Below are positions 43,907 to 54,458 of a stretch of DNA of 64,000 bases, in pieces. Position 1 is the first letter of the stretch; every line of letters begins with the position of its first letter. The position numbers and the translations under genes are program-made. This DNA comes from Maniola hyperantus (taxonomy: Eukaryota > Arthropoda > Insecta > Lepidoptera > Nymphalidae): NCBI RefSeq assembly GCF_902806685.2, contig NC_048543.1, positions 8,776,106-8,840,105 of the forward strand, given 5' to 3'. A model generated the notes under the pieces. The model had not been told where the DNA came from and did not search any database. It saw only the letters and a list, made by a program, of their open reading frames with translations.

Positions 43907-44460
43907 TGCAATCCTAAAATGAATTTGAAATTCTAAAACTTCGATTAACAAAATATTGATCATTGTGTGTTGATATGGCATCATGTCTTGCAATTTTCAA
44001 CACAATCTCTACCATTTCTCATCTACAAAAGTTGAGTGCAAGAATATCAAAGATTGTTGGCATAAATCATTTTTCAATTCAATTTAAACGACACAGAGTG
44101 TTGTTGTGGCACGATATGCCTTGCAAAAGAGGTAGGTACGTTAGGATAAAATGGATACGTCTGTAAATAATAAAAATCAAATCTTACACAATACGTTGAC
44201 TTTTTAGTTGTCATACAAAAGCAAGCCTGTTAATGAGGCCAGTGTACCGATAAACGGCCAAGTGAGACTTGAACTCACTCACTGAGTGTTCCATACCTTG
44301 GAAGGACAAGTGTAATTATTTTGTTACTTAAACTATCCCTAACTGCAAATGTGAATCGCAATTTTTTTACCTAACCTACTAATTACCTACTAGACTAGAC
44401 TAGAACCTAATGATTTTTGGATTTTTTTTAACTTGAGACCTAGCTTCTCGTACCTATCTA
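43907..44460. other. AT-rich stretch, nothing recognised
   Basis: The 67-residue frame at 43963 lacks any recognisable domain and is not supported as a gene. Confidence 0.35.
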
Positions 44461-44693
44461 TCAGTACCCTTATTATAAATGCGAATGTGTGTTTGTTTGT
44501 TGGTTTATTGGTTTTTTGGTTTGTCCTTCAATCACGTCGCAACGGAGCAACGGATTGGCGTGATTTTTTGCATGGGTATAGTCAAAAACCTGGAGAGTGA
44601 CATAGGCTACTTTTTATCCCGGAAAATCAACGAGTTGCCATGGGATTTTTAAAAACATAAATCCACGCGAAGGAAGTCGCGGGCATTAGGTAG
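44461..44693 (+). mobile_element. HelA-A2, best-preserved copy
   Basis: A|TCAGTACCCTTATTATAAAT start, (TTTGTTGG) run, 'cacgtcgcaacggagcaacg', 'gatttttaaaaacataaatc', 'gaaggaagtcgcgggcatta', with terminal GTAG instead of CTAG. Confidence 0.75.
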
Positions 44694-46980
44694 TACTTGA
44701 TAAAATATAATAGTTTGCATCATGAGACTCGGTCTACTAGAAAAGAATGGAATCCTTAGCTATATATTCTTAAGAAACCTCTATTTATGCTTTCAGATGA
44801 AACGACTTATCATTGCTAAGCCCATCTTCAGACTAACTTGATATTTATTGCAGCTATCGCTGACTCAATATCGAAGTCCGGTTCGAAGGAGAACATAGAA
44901 ATTTCATTTTATTACGACTTTCAAACTAATATTATAGTACGGTTTCGATTAAGATTCATGAAATATTTTTCTTATATTTCAAGTTACATAGGTATATAGC
45001 AATGGTGATTTAGTTACGGTACATTAAGCTGAAACTTCTCTCATAACTAAGATTCAGTGTTTTCACTAAGTGATTAATTTTATTTGATCTTTGGCCACAC
45101 AACAAACTATGTCATAAAAGTCAACATCTGAATTGCCATCTGAATTGAAATCAAGTTACTTTTTAGCCAAAGATCATCCAAGCCAAAGATATTATAAAAC
45201 ACCAGATAAACAAAGCTCATACAATTACATTTCAAAAAATTAAGACAAATTCGTACGCCTGTGTGAGTGACATCTATGATAGGGACACAGATAATACTAT
45301 TTTAACATTATTAGCTCCGAGTTTAATGTTGACACCTTCGAGCATGCTTTAAAAAGGGCAGCCTGTTACCAGTGTTTTATTCCGCATACACTAGTTAGAA
45401 ACCTGAAAGTGACTTAATCCATACAACTCCAACGCTATCCAAAACAATTTCAGGCTGCAATTTATCAGAGGCAACATTTAAATGACCAAAGTCGGCATCA
45501 AACTTGTTTGGTTGATGGCTGCGCGGCTCCAGTATTGCGTTTGTTTCGACCTATAAATCTGTTCCTAACTTCTTCTTTAAAGCGTATCTTGTGTCGCCCG
45601 CTCGTTGTTCGCTTTGAAACCAATCTTAATACAGTGTTGTTGCCAAATGCTGTTTGCGCCTCGGTTGTACCATTTTCTCGCTTCTAGTTTTACCGCAATT
45701 GTTTAGTGGGCTATAAGATTTTATGGCGTCTTTTAAAATAGCGGTTTATGTTTGTAGTTCTATTTTTATCTTTAAAGACTACTGGATGTCTTAACTCTTA
45801 AGTAAACGTCTCAAACATGACGTAATTATTATTTTACTATTTTAAAGTTCACGGTAGTATGACAAGAAAAAATATTTTCCTTTACTACTTTTTTAATCGA
45901 AAGTTCGCTTAGGATTTTACAAAACCTAAATACACTAAACCACGTGCATCATCTAGTATCTATATTATAATCCATCTATCAATGTAGTAGTTTCAAAGTA
46001 ATTGTCTCTTTATATTCATAATCGAACCCTTGACACTCCCACATAACTTGCACTTTTGAATATCACCATGTACCTAAAACGTCAAGTTTTCGTTTAGCAA
46101 AAAAACGATATAAATGTAGTACCATTCAATTTTAACCGAAGTATTTACGCGTCCCCACTATGAGCCGCGCCACGATATTTATGGAGGTCTGTAGCAGCCT
46201 CCCAAATTGAAATACATTAATATTTTACCATAAACGCGACACTTTCATGCGGGACATAACGTTATCGTAATTGGATTCTTCCTTGAGAGCAAAATATGTC
46301 TACGCAGGCAAATACATTTATTCTACTTCTTCGTACTAAAAGGTAGGCAGGCGAAATTTAATTTAAAGATTAGAGAAAATGAACTAGGTACACAAAATAT
46401 AAAAGTACCCAAGTAAGGTGCTCGTCTAAGCTAACGGCATTCTATTACAGGTTTTTGGAACTTATTTTTTAAACAAGTTTGATAGTTCTTAAGTATTCAC
46501 TGAATAACTGGATTTTCAAGAGCCAATTAAGTAATTTTTATTTTGATAGATTTCCAATACAAACTGTAAAAATGTAAAAATTCCTCAGTAAAACATTATT
46601 GGACGATTGAAGAATCGGTTAAATATTTCGTCATCGTCATAACTGAACCTTGATATTCAAGAACGTTTTAAAATTATTATCTCAATGCATTTTCCGACGT
46701 CAAAGTTGACTCTGTTCATCGATATAAATGACCATATATGCCCAAGCGAACAAAATTTTTTACGGTTTTCGAACCAAATAAATCAGCGCCACCTCTTAGA
46801 TACTAATGAACGACCCGTTTGAAATCTAGACGTCACTGACGTTGCATTGGTGCTAAATAAACATTTTAAGACCAATGAGTCGGTGCCATTTCGCTTGTTC
46901 AATGGCCCTGCCCTTACGAAGTAATATATAAGTCTATGACTCTATTCGTAGAGGTAGTTCACTTTGGTAGAGGGTGTTAC
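44694..46980. other. 2.3-kb stretch, largely free of window repeats
   Basis: Only a short HelA tail (45898-45957) is recognised. 45440-45720 and 46130-46290 are closer to average composition and unrepeated here, so they are candidates for unique host sequence, but no exon structure is evident. Confidence 0.4.
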
Positions 46981-46992
46981 GAACTGTGTAGT

Positions 46993-47877
46993 CATCCATC
47001 CATCCATCCATCAGCCTGTTTGCGTCCACTGCTGGACATAGGCCTTTCCAAGAGCGCGCCACCAAATACGGTCCTCCGCCTTCCTCATCCAACCGCTCCC
47101 CACCACCTTCTTCAGGTCATCGGTCCAGCGGGCGGGGGGTCGTCCTACACTGCGCTTACCGGTACGCGGTCTCCACTCCAGAACACGTCTGCCCCATCGG
47201 CCATCGGTTCTGCGACAGACATGGCCTGCCCATTGCCACTTCAGCGCGCTAATCCTTTGAGCTATGTCGGTCGCTTTTGTTCTTCTGCGAATTTCCTCGT
47301 TCCGGATTTTATCCCTGAGAGTGATACCCAACATATCTCGCTCCATAGCACGCTGAGCGACTTTTAGTTTGTGGACGAGGCCAACTGTCAGTGTCCACGT
47401 TTCCGCTCCATACGTCATCACAGGTAGGACACACTCGTTGAAGACCTTAGTCTTAAGGCTTTGCGGTATCGACGATTCGAAGACCTGTCGTAGCTTTGAA
47501 AATGCTGCCCAGCCCAGCTGAATTCTTCTGTCAGCTTCCTTGTCGAAGTTGTTTCTACCGAGTTGTATGATCTGGCCGAGGTAGTTATATTCTTGAACAA
47601 CTTCGATGCTGACATTCCCGACGATGACGGGTCTTGAGATAACGTGTTCGTTAAACATGACTTTTGTTTTGTCAATGTTCATCTCAAGACCTACGCGTCT
47701 GGAAGAACAACTAAGCTCGATCAGCATTTCCTCAAGGTCCTGCAGCGATTCTGCTAGTATGACGATGTCGTCCGCAAATCGCAAGTGTGAGATGTTTTCG
47801 CCGTTCACGTTTATGCCTCGACCTTTCCAGTCCAAAACCTTAAACACGTCTTCTAGGGCAGAGGTGAAAAGAAAGGT
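46993..47877 (-). mobile_element. Young 5'-truncated RTE-type LINE insertion
   Basis: GAACTGTGTAGT flanks the insert at 46981-46992 and 47878-47889, a perfect 12-bp target-site duplication. On the minus strand the insert starts within the reverse-transcriptase domain (47877), runs without a stop to the protein C-terminus, and ends in a (GATG)n tail (46993-47012). That is the expected product of target-primed reverse transcription that stopped early. Confidence 0.9.
47011..47877 (-). pseudogene. RTE reverse-transcriptase, partial, frame intact
   Basis: The open frame reads straight through from the 5' truncation point: residues TFLFTSALEDVFKVLDW come before the GTG at 47847, so no real start exists. 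In order: the palm motif HLRFADDIVILAES (the catalytic Asp pair of FADD is present) about 30 residues in, a VGLEMNIDKTKVM motif, NYLGQIIQLG near residue 90, the thumb and connection region with RRIQLGWAAF, then the RTE tail with TYGAETWTL, AQRAMERDMLGI, LKWQWAGHVCRR, GRPPARWTDD and YVQQWTQTG. The endonuclease domain and the first half of the reverse transcriptase are missing, so it cannot move by itself. The lack of any stop in about 290 codons, and the exact flanking duplication, point to a recent insertion. The antisense frames 46936-47367 and 47606-47980 are shadows. Confidence 0.9.
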
Positions 47878-47889
47878 GAACTGTGTAGT

Positions 47890-48414
47890 AGTAGTTACGA
47901 AATACTACGCAGCGTTACGCAGTGCTACGCAACGAAGGACAAAAGTACTAGGTACTCAAATGAATTACCTTTTAGTTTAATATTATAATAGAATCAATTG
48001 AATTAACATGAACATGATGAAAAGTTCCATCATCTGATAGTCAAAATTAATAATCATAATGGAAATGTGTTTCATTTTATCCACTTTTGTCCGAAAATAG
48101 TATATTAAAATTAAAACCCCAATAACAATGGAACCTGGCTTACTGTGTCATTGTCTACGGAGCGGGCCGCGGTTATACAATATTACCGTTTCATATAATA
48201 TATCATACTCTACAATAATAATTTAATTAATCGTCTTATAATATAAAAATAATCATGTCGTAGATAACGCATTTACCCATAATAGTAGTCGGTATCACTC
48301 TAGTTAAAAATTTAATACTCGTTCAATTCACACATTACCTACTTACTTCTAAAGTCAAATCGTTTGCAAAAGATCTGGGCTATTAGGTATTTTATTTTAT
48401 TTGTTTATTTTTAT
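47890..48414. other. AT-rich stretch with a short TACGCAG-rich segment
   Basis: 47900-47935 repeats 'actacgcagcgttacgcagt'-like words several times. Nothing else was recognised. Confidence 0.4.
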
Positions 48415-48522
48415 TCATCATCATCATGATCAACCCATCGCCGGCTCACTACAGAGCACGGGTCTCCTCTCAGAGTGAGAAGGGTTTTGGCCATAGTCTA
48501 CCACGCTGGCCATGTGCGGATT
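48415..48522 (-). mobile_element. SINE-R 3' fragment
   Basis: 'catcatgatcaacccatcgc', 'gagcacgggtctcctctcag' and 'ccacgctggccatgtgcgga' are followed abruptly by unrelated AT-rich DNA. Confidence 0.7.
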
Positions 48523-48924
48523 ATTTTTATTTTTAGGTTTATACTTACTTTCGCAGTTTTCGTAAACTGGAGTTGTGGGGTTTTATAAGCGCCCAGTCCT
48601 TAAATAAAAATCCAGTATTATATCAGGATGACCCTCATTATTAAGTATGTTATTAATAGAAAAGGTCATGACCCTCAACAATGAGAAGTAATATAACGCA
48701 GAGGAAAGGTATAGGTAAGTACCAAACCATTATAAAAACCGTATCTAGGCAATTCTAAAGAAGGTTATATTATGAATTTGACACAACAGCTGAAATATTT
48801 CCAAGGGAAGTTCGTAACCCAGTCATCCATTCTACCTTTAGTTTAATAAATCTCGAGCGTTCTAAAGCAAAGATGGGTCACAAAGTTAAAAGTCATGTTA
48901 CTTAAAAGGGGTTTAGCGGGGCGA

Positions 48925-48996
48925 GAAGCTTCGGAGGGCGAAAGAGGATTGAATCCGCACCTGGCGTTTGCCGCTATATACTCTGAGCTAACACAA
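48925..48996 (-). mobile_element. Possible degraded tRNA-derived SINE head
   Basis: The minus strand carries an A-box-like TTAGCTCAGAGTATA and a B-box-like GGATTCAATCC, with the spacing about eight bases too short for a real tRNA. No second copy in the window supports it. Confidence 0.3.
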
Positions 48997-49548
48997 GAAT
49001 AGCTTTTGTGTGACCGGACGAAGATAAATATTATTCCATTCAATGGCTCGGTTTACTGTTATAAAATGTCGTTGAATAAAACAAAGCGGCTTTTCTACTA
49101 ACTTGTAATGTTGATACGACAAACGAGTAAGTATTATTGAGTAAGCAATTATTAAGTAGTATTGAGCTTAGTTTAGAATAGAGAGCAATCGATAAAGAGT
49201 TACGAAGAATGGTTCTACTTAATGTTCTTTTCGCTAAAAAATAATGTTTGTCTGTGTACCTAGGCAATCTAATTGAGTTGAAGTTTTGTACAGTCGTTAT
49301 TAGCATTTGGATGAAAGGTTTCTGATATAATATCATCAATGATCGACAAAATAAGTGACGTGCAATTCGTAAAGTTATTTAAGGAGATAATTTAAGAAAT
49401 ACACCGCCATCGTCGTTTCTGTCAATGGTGGTCGCTGGCTAGAGAAAGGTATCTTGAAGGATTTTCCATTACCATTTGTGTTCAGCGTTTCATAATATTT
49501 TGTCCACCTAGTTGCCTAACAGCGCTGCGCTCCCACTACAAGATTTCT

Positions 49549-49982
49549 ATTTTTTGGGTTCTGTACCTCAAAAGGAAAAAAGGAACCCTGATTACTTCGT
49601 TGTCTGCCTGTCTGTCAAGAAACCTATAGGGTACTTCCTGTTGACCTACAATCATGAAATTTGGCTGGTAGTTATAGTTAGCGCGGGGGGCTGAGCGGTG
49701 TGCGGGGTGTCCTCACCCCCATTGCCATGTTGACCTTTCGCAAACTATTGGTCGTATGTACGTGAAGGGAAAAATCTGAAAACCGTGAATTTCTAGTTAC
49801 ATCATTCATGTTTCAAAGTAAGATTATTATACCAAGTTGGGTATCTTACGAAAAAACTTTACCTTAGGTACATTCCAAGACAGATTTTTATTTATTTTTG
49901 ATTTATCGTGCAAAATCTCGAAAAAATACGACTGTAGTACGGAACCCTCGGTGGCGAATCTGACTCACACTTGGCCAGGTTT
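49549..49982 (+). mobile_element. Family D copy, interrupted
   Basis: Starts 'gggttctgtacctcaaaagg', then 'gtctgtcaagaaacctatag' and 'atgaaatttggctggta', a Fold-GC insertion, then 'ggaaaaatctgaaaaccgtg', 'tttatcgtgcaaaatctcg', 'tacggaaccctcggtggcga' and 'ctcacacttggcc'. The frames 49512-50034 are artefacts. Confidence 0.7.
49678..49746. mobile_element. Fold-GC half element nested in family D
   Basis: Only the right half is present: 'gttagcgcggggggctgagc', 'ggtgtgcggggtgtcc' and 'attgccatgttgacctttcg', then 'caaacta'. Confidence 0.7.
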
Positions 49983-50379
49983 TATTATTTCACCTTGGGA
50001 CACCAACATCCACCACTGGTTCACATTAAAATAAACTATAACTCAAGTAATTTAGATAACACGACGGGGTAAAGTATTTTATAAAGTAATTTTTTCCTAG
50101 GTCTTTTTGTACTGCCAATACATTTTCTCTTTTTTCTCTAATCCGATCATTCCTGACCAATTCGTCGAAACATCACATTTTCATACACGTGGGTAGTGGC
50201 CAGCACGGACGCTCCGACCGCGTCTCATGCATATTCAAATAGTGAAAAACAGAAACAGGCTGACTCCGTGACGTGTAATTATAAAAACGCACAAATTTTG
50301 TAAATGATTACCACCTGATCTATATCTATATTATTAAAATTGTGCATAGTATTACCACACTGCCAACCTAAATCCTTAC

Positions 50380-50440
50380 TGATATGTAAATGCGAAAGTG
50401 TGTCTGTTACGGGATTTTTAAAAAACCTTATTCCACGTAG
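50380..50440 (+). mobile_element. HelA remnant with large internal deletion
   Basis: 'aatgcgaaagtgtgtctgtt' joins directly to 'acgggatttttaaaaaacct' and 'attccacgtag'. Confidence 0.55.
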
Positions 50441-50493
50441 CTTCATGTATTAATTAATACTGAGATACCTAGCATACCAGACATGGATATTGG

Positions 50494-50720
50494 CGCCGAT
50501 TCTGTTGTAGTTCTCTAAACTAAAGAGTATCCGCATCCTTCTCTTTTTAATATAGCAGAAAAGGACGGAACATGAATTTCACATTTAAAGTCACATTATT
50601 TATAAATTCACATTACACATCACACAGTCACATCATTATTAAATTCACATTACACATCTTATCAAATCCACAAATAAAATGACAACTAACTATAGTATGT
50701 TTAGTTTAGCATGCGATAGC
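50494..50720. mobile_element. Possible relative of the 33.8 kb inverted-repeat element
   Basis: 'gccgattctgttgtagttct' and 'ctaaactaaagag' at the left resemble 33829-33865, and 'gtatgtttagtttagcatgc' near 50700 could be the other arm. In between lies 'cacattacacatc'-type repetition. Confidence 0.4.
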
Positions 50721-50804
50721 GTTCGTACGGGGCATGATTGAAAGAATAATCATACGAGATCATTAAGTTAAGAAGTACTACAAACGTTTTTATTGCTATT
50801 AATT

Positions 50805-51118
50805 TTATTTTATTTTATTCAGATACAAGTTAGCCCTTAACTGCAATCTCACCTGGTGGTAAGTGATGATGCAGTCTAAGATGGAAGCGGGCTAACCTAG
50901 AAGGACTATGGCAGTTTTTATTGAATCCATAGGTACCTCTTTGGTTTCTACACGGCATCGTACCGGTACGGCTTTGGCGGTAGGTAACTAGCCACGGCCG
51001 AAGCCTCCCACAAGACCAGACCAGAAATTTAGAAATTATAAAATTCCAAACCCCTGCTGGGAATCGAACCCGGGACCGCCCACTAATAAGACCACAGCGC
51101 TTACCACTGCGCCAAGGA
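50805..51118 (-). mobile_element. SINE-I copy, near full length
   Basis: The tRNA-like head is at the right: B box complement gggaatcgaacc at 51059-51070 and A box complement ccactgcgcca at 51104-51114. The anticodon loop reads CTTATTA on the minus strand (anticodon TAT). Body 'ggccgaagcctcccacaaga', 'gcaatctcacctggtggtaa', tail T-rich at 50805-50820. Confidence 0.8.
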
Positions 51119-51258
51119 AGTCGTTAAAATTATATTTACTTTTAAACATTACTTAAATAAAAATGAGATTGTACTAAATAATTCATGCTAGGCAGTGGTC
51201 AGACCTGGCCCGGGTAACAAATTGTAAAATATGTTGACTGTTGATTTTATTTATTACT

Positions 51259-51470
51259 AAAAATCCCGTGGGAACTCTTTGATCCTCCTGGATACAAAGT
51301 AGCCTTCCTCGGGATGCAAGCTATCTCTGTGTCAAATTTCGTTAAATTCGGTTGAACGGCCATCCGTGGGGAGCCGTGAAAGGCTAGCAGGCAGACAGAC
51401 AGACAGACAGACAGATAGACGGACAGTCAGACAGACAGACACACTTTCGCATTTGTAATATTAGTATGGA
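51259..51470 (-). mobile_element. HelA copy with long (GACA)n tract
   Basis: 'aatcccgtgggaactctttg', 'cctcgggatgcaagctatct', a (CAGA)n tract at 51391-51440, and the 5' end complement of TCCATACTAATATT. The CTAG terminus is lost. Confidence 0.7.
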
Positions 51471-52334
51471 TTGCACGGCCCTAGAACAGCACTGCCCTTG
51501 CACGATATTATGTTAACTAAGTAACTAAGTTACCTATCAGAACTCAGAAGTCATAATATGATAACGTGTTCTGTAGTAGGTACCACATTACAACCTATTT
51601 TAAAAGATTACTTACTTTCTAGGGTATTCTAGGGTAGTAGTCGAATGCGAGTTTCTAATAATAGGTATTTTCAAATCAACATTGAAGCAAAGCCGGGTGG
51701 ATAAGGTTGTTCAATATTTAAAAAAAATATAGTTATTAACTATTTATGAGTAAATGAAAACTGCCTATATTTAAAGAGGATAAATGTAATGGTCTGAACG
51801 AATGTCCATTTTAATTCATCAATTATTCACAGCATGTACTTACCGCTTAACTCATGTGCTGTAGTAAAATAAGAATTTTTAATGATTGAATTACCAATCT
51901 GCTGTATTATTTTGATATAAATATATTTTATATTGTATACTAAAATAAACTTTGAAGTGTAGTATACTTTTATAATTTTTTTGAAAAATAAGATGTGCCT
52001 AAACAAATTTGGTAACCATCACCGATATGGATTTTGTTGGGTTCAGAGGATAGAGGGCAACTCTCTGAAGACAAATATGCTACTCTGCCGGCCCTGAGTG
52101 GTTGACATAAGTATTTATGGCGCCTAAAAGACGCGTTATCGTTACCAAAAATGACATGATATGGATATGGCTTGTGATGGTATAGAAAGTAAGTACTAGT
52201 TGTGCTCATGCAAACCGTATAAGGACTGATCACGATTCGGTTGCGTTTTCGAGCTATGCCCTTCAAAAGTACATGCAAAAATTAAAACGACGAGAAAAAT
52301 GCTGTTGCATGTGTAAGGCTAGCATTTACTTTCT
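51471..52334. other. AT-rich stretch, nothing recognised
   Basis: The 102-residue minus frame 51970-52278 has no recognisable domain. It could be chance. Confidence 0.4.
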
Positions 52335-52427
52335 ACACGACCTGTTTTTATCCCGGAAAATAAAAGAGTTCCCGCGGGATTTTGAAAAATGTAAATCCAC
52401 GTGGACGAAGTCGTGGGCATCAGCTAG
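52335..52427 (+). mobile_element. HelA 3' half
   Basis: 'ttttatcccggaaaataaaa', 'cacgtggacgaagtcgtggg' and CTAG at 52424-52427. It stops three bases before the inverted repeat that follows. Confidence 0.65.
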
Positions 52428-52429
52428 TA

Positions 52430-52727
52430 GAGAATTATTTTAAAAAATCATGATTTCTAATTATATTTAACATTATGAATTATTAACGTCACGCTGTACG
52501 GAAAGCGAATAATGACGTCACAATGCGTAAACGACAAGTATTTTTCAACTTTTGAACATAAAAATAGAGTAATTTCTACTGGAAAATATTGAAAGACAAA
52601 GACAAGATATGGAAAGACAAAATTTGTCTTATACGCATTGTGACGTCATTGATCGCTGACAGTATAGCACTGACGTTAATTATTAAGTTAATAATAAATA
52701 AAAATCATGATATTTTCAATTATTCTC
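52430..52727. mobile_element. 298-bp inverted repeat with symmetrical TGACGTCA sites
   Basis: Arms of roughly 120 bases: GAGAATTATTTTA..ATCATGATTT and its complement at 52700-52727, 'ttattaacgtcac' and '..gacgttaat', and 'aatgacgtcacaatgcgta' (52511) with 'tacgcattgtgacgtcatt' (52632). The loop is about 100 bases. Superfamily unknown. Confidence 0.75.
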
Positions 52728-53737
52728 TTTAATACTGAATTCTAGCACCATAAGCTACCACTTTACAACAAAATGACATCATTCTATTAGTACAGTCCAA
52801 GACTCTATTTAAATTAAGAACTTACAACTCTTACTTTTGGACAATATACTAATGAATATCAAAAACAGTCACTTTTAATTTCAGAAATTATGAAATTTTA
52901 ATTTTTGATATAACAATTAACTCAATGTAAACATAATTTAATTAGCAAAAGTAGGTTAATAACCAAATTTTCGTTCCACATCTCAGAATTGCTATGCTAC
53001 ATACAAATGAGGCCGATGGTATCTAAGTTAATGTAGGCTCTTTACATAAAGTAGGCCCGGTACGGTTCCTACTTTGCAAATATAACATGGACACTAATAG
53101 TGGTTGTTTCTTATTCCAGTCACGTTGCTTTCCCTAATACAAGAAAAACACACAGTGACTCTACAAGAACGAAATGTGTAGTAAAACATATTCGTGGAGT
53201 TGCTTTCTGCATAGTAAATAGACTACGATTTTTAAAAATAATCTAAATAATCTTTGCATACATTAAACATGCGTCTAAGTACATAGTTAGATGATAGTGT
53301 CTAAGTAGTTAGAAGCCAAAAAATAAATCAGGATTTTGTGTTTAAAGGTCTTTTGTCTTTCGATTGTTTTATTTTTATAACACAATTAATTTTCTCAGAC
53401 ACACTTTTGCAATTATAATATTAATTTATGGATTGGTATTATGTATCAGCTGTTTATCGGGCGCCATTTTGGTGCTTTTTTGTAATTCCAACACGTCGGG
53501 GACACAGGCTGTATCTGCTTTGTACCTACAGTCCTATTTGAATATGTATGAGGCGCGGTCGCGTGGTTCGTGCGGCCCGCCTGTATGAAAATGTGATGTA
53601 CCGATAACTTGTCAAAAGGGTTGATCGAAATTGGAAAATAAACACGGAATTGTTTCCGTAGGGTAAATAAAATACGTGCTAAAGTTTCGCCTTAAAATAT
53701 ACTTTCCCTAACAGATTCAATATCTACTAGTAATAAG
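52728..53737. other. AT-rich stretch, nothing recognised
   Basis: 53440-53590 is GC-richer and has a 74-residue plus frame (53364-53588) with a hydrophobic start. There is no supporting homology. Confidence 0.4.
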
Positions 53738-53747
53738 TACCATAGTT

Positions 53748-54072
53748 GTGATAGCCTAGTGGTTAGGACGTGCGACTTCTAATCGGAGGTCGGGGGTTCG
53801 ATCCCGGGCACGCACCTCTAACTTTCTGGAGTGATGTGCGTTTTAATTAATTAAATATCACTTGCTTTATCGGTGAAGGAAAATATCGTGAGGAAACCTG
53901 CATGCCTGAGAGTTCTTCATAATGTTCTCAAAGGTGTGTGAAGTCTACCAATCCGCACATGGCCATTGGCCAGCGTGGTAGACTATGCCCAAAACCCTTC
54001 TCACTCTGAGAGGAGACCCGTGCTGTGTAGTGTAGTGCCAGTGATGGGGTGATCATGATGATCACCCCATAC
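53748..54072 (+). mobile_element. SINE-R, complete copy with 10-bp target duplication
   Basis: TACCATAGTT flanks it at 53738-53747 and 54073-54082. Polymerase III boxes: A tagcctagtgg at 53752-53762, B ggttcgatccc at 53795-53805. The anticodon loop CTTCTAA gives anticodon TCT (Arg). The tRNA-like head is followed by a ~250-base body and a palindromic tail (ggggtgatcatgatgatcacccc region near 54045-54067). Confidence 0.9.
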
Positions 54073-54232
54073 TACCATAGTTATGTCATATACATTATAC
54101 ACATATACTAACATAGTTTTTTAATCATTGTCTATCCTAACAAAATATGGGTCTCTGTTGCCTTAATAAAGAATTTATTTATTTACTATTTATTTATTAT
54201 GATGATGAAGTACCAATGTATAATTAATTATA

Positions 54233-54458
54233 CTAGCTCATCGCGACTTTGTACGCGTGGACTACATTTTCAAATCCCCATTCAATCCACTTAGGGGTGA
54301 ATTTCGAAGAATCCTTTCTTAGTGGATACCTACACTTCACAAAGAACATACTCTCCTAATTTCATGTCTCTAGGACCAGCGGTTTAGCTATACATGTCAG
54401 CGGTGATTATTATATACCTGTTATAGGCTTATACAGTCAGTCAGTCAGTCAGGACTTG
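54233..54458 (-). mobile_element. HelC-like/HelB mixed copy
   Basis: CTAG at 54233, 'cgcgactttgtacgcgtgga', 'tccacttaggggtgaatttc', 'tttcatgtctctaggaccag' and (CAGT)n at 54435-54450. The middle matches HelC (25.3 kb) and the terminus is closer to HelB. Confidence 0.6.

Noticed and set aside
46936..47367. 143-residue plus-strand open frame
   Set aside because: It is antisense to the RTE coding fragment at 47011-47877. The sense frame has the reverse-transcriptase motifs.
47606..47980. 124-residue plus-strand open frame
   Set aside because: Also antisense to the RTE fragment, and it runs past the target duplication into flanking DNA.
51970..52278. 102-residue minus-strand protein
   Set aside because: No motif, no homologue recognised and no splice or start context; length is within chance for this much sequence.
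53748..53820. Functional tRNA-Arg gene
   Set aside because: It has boxes and a plausible anticodon loop, but the head is joined to a ~250-base body with target duplications, and stem mismatches are present.
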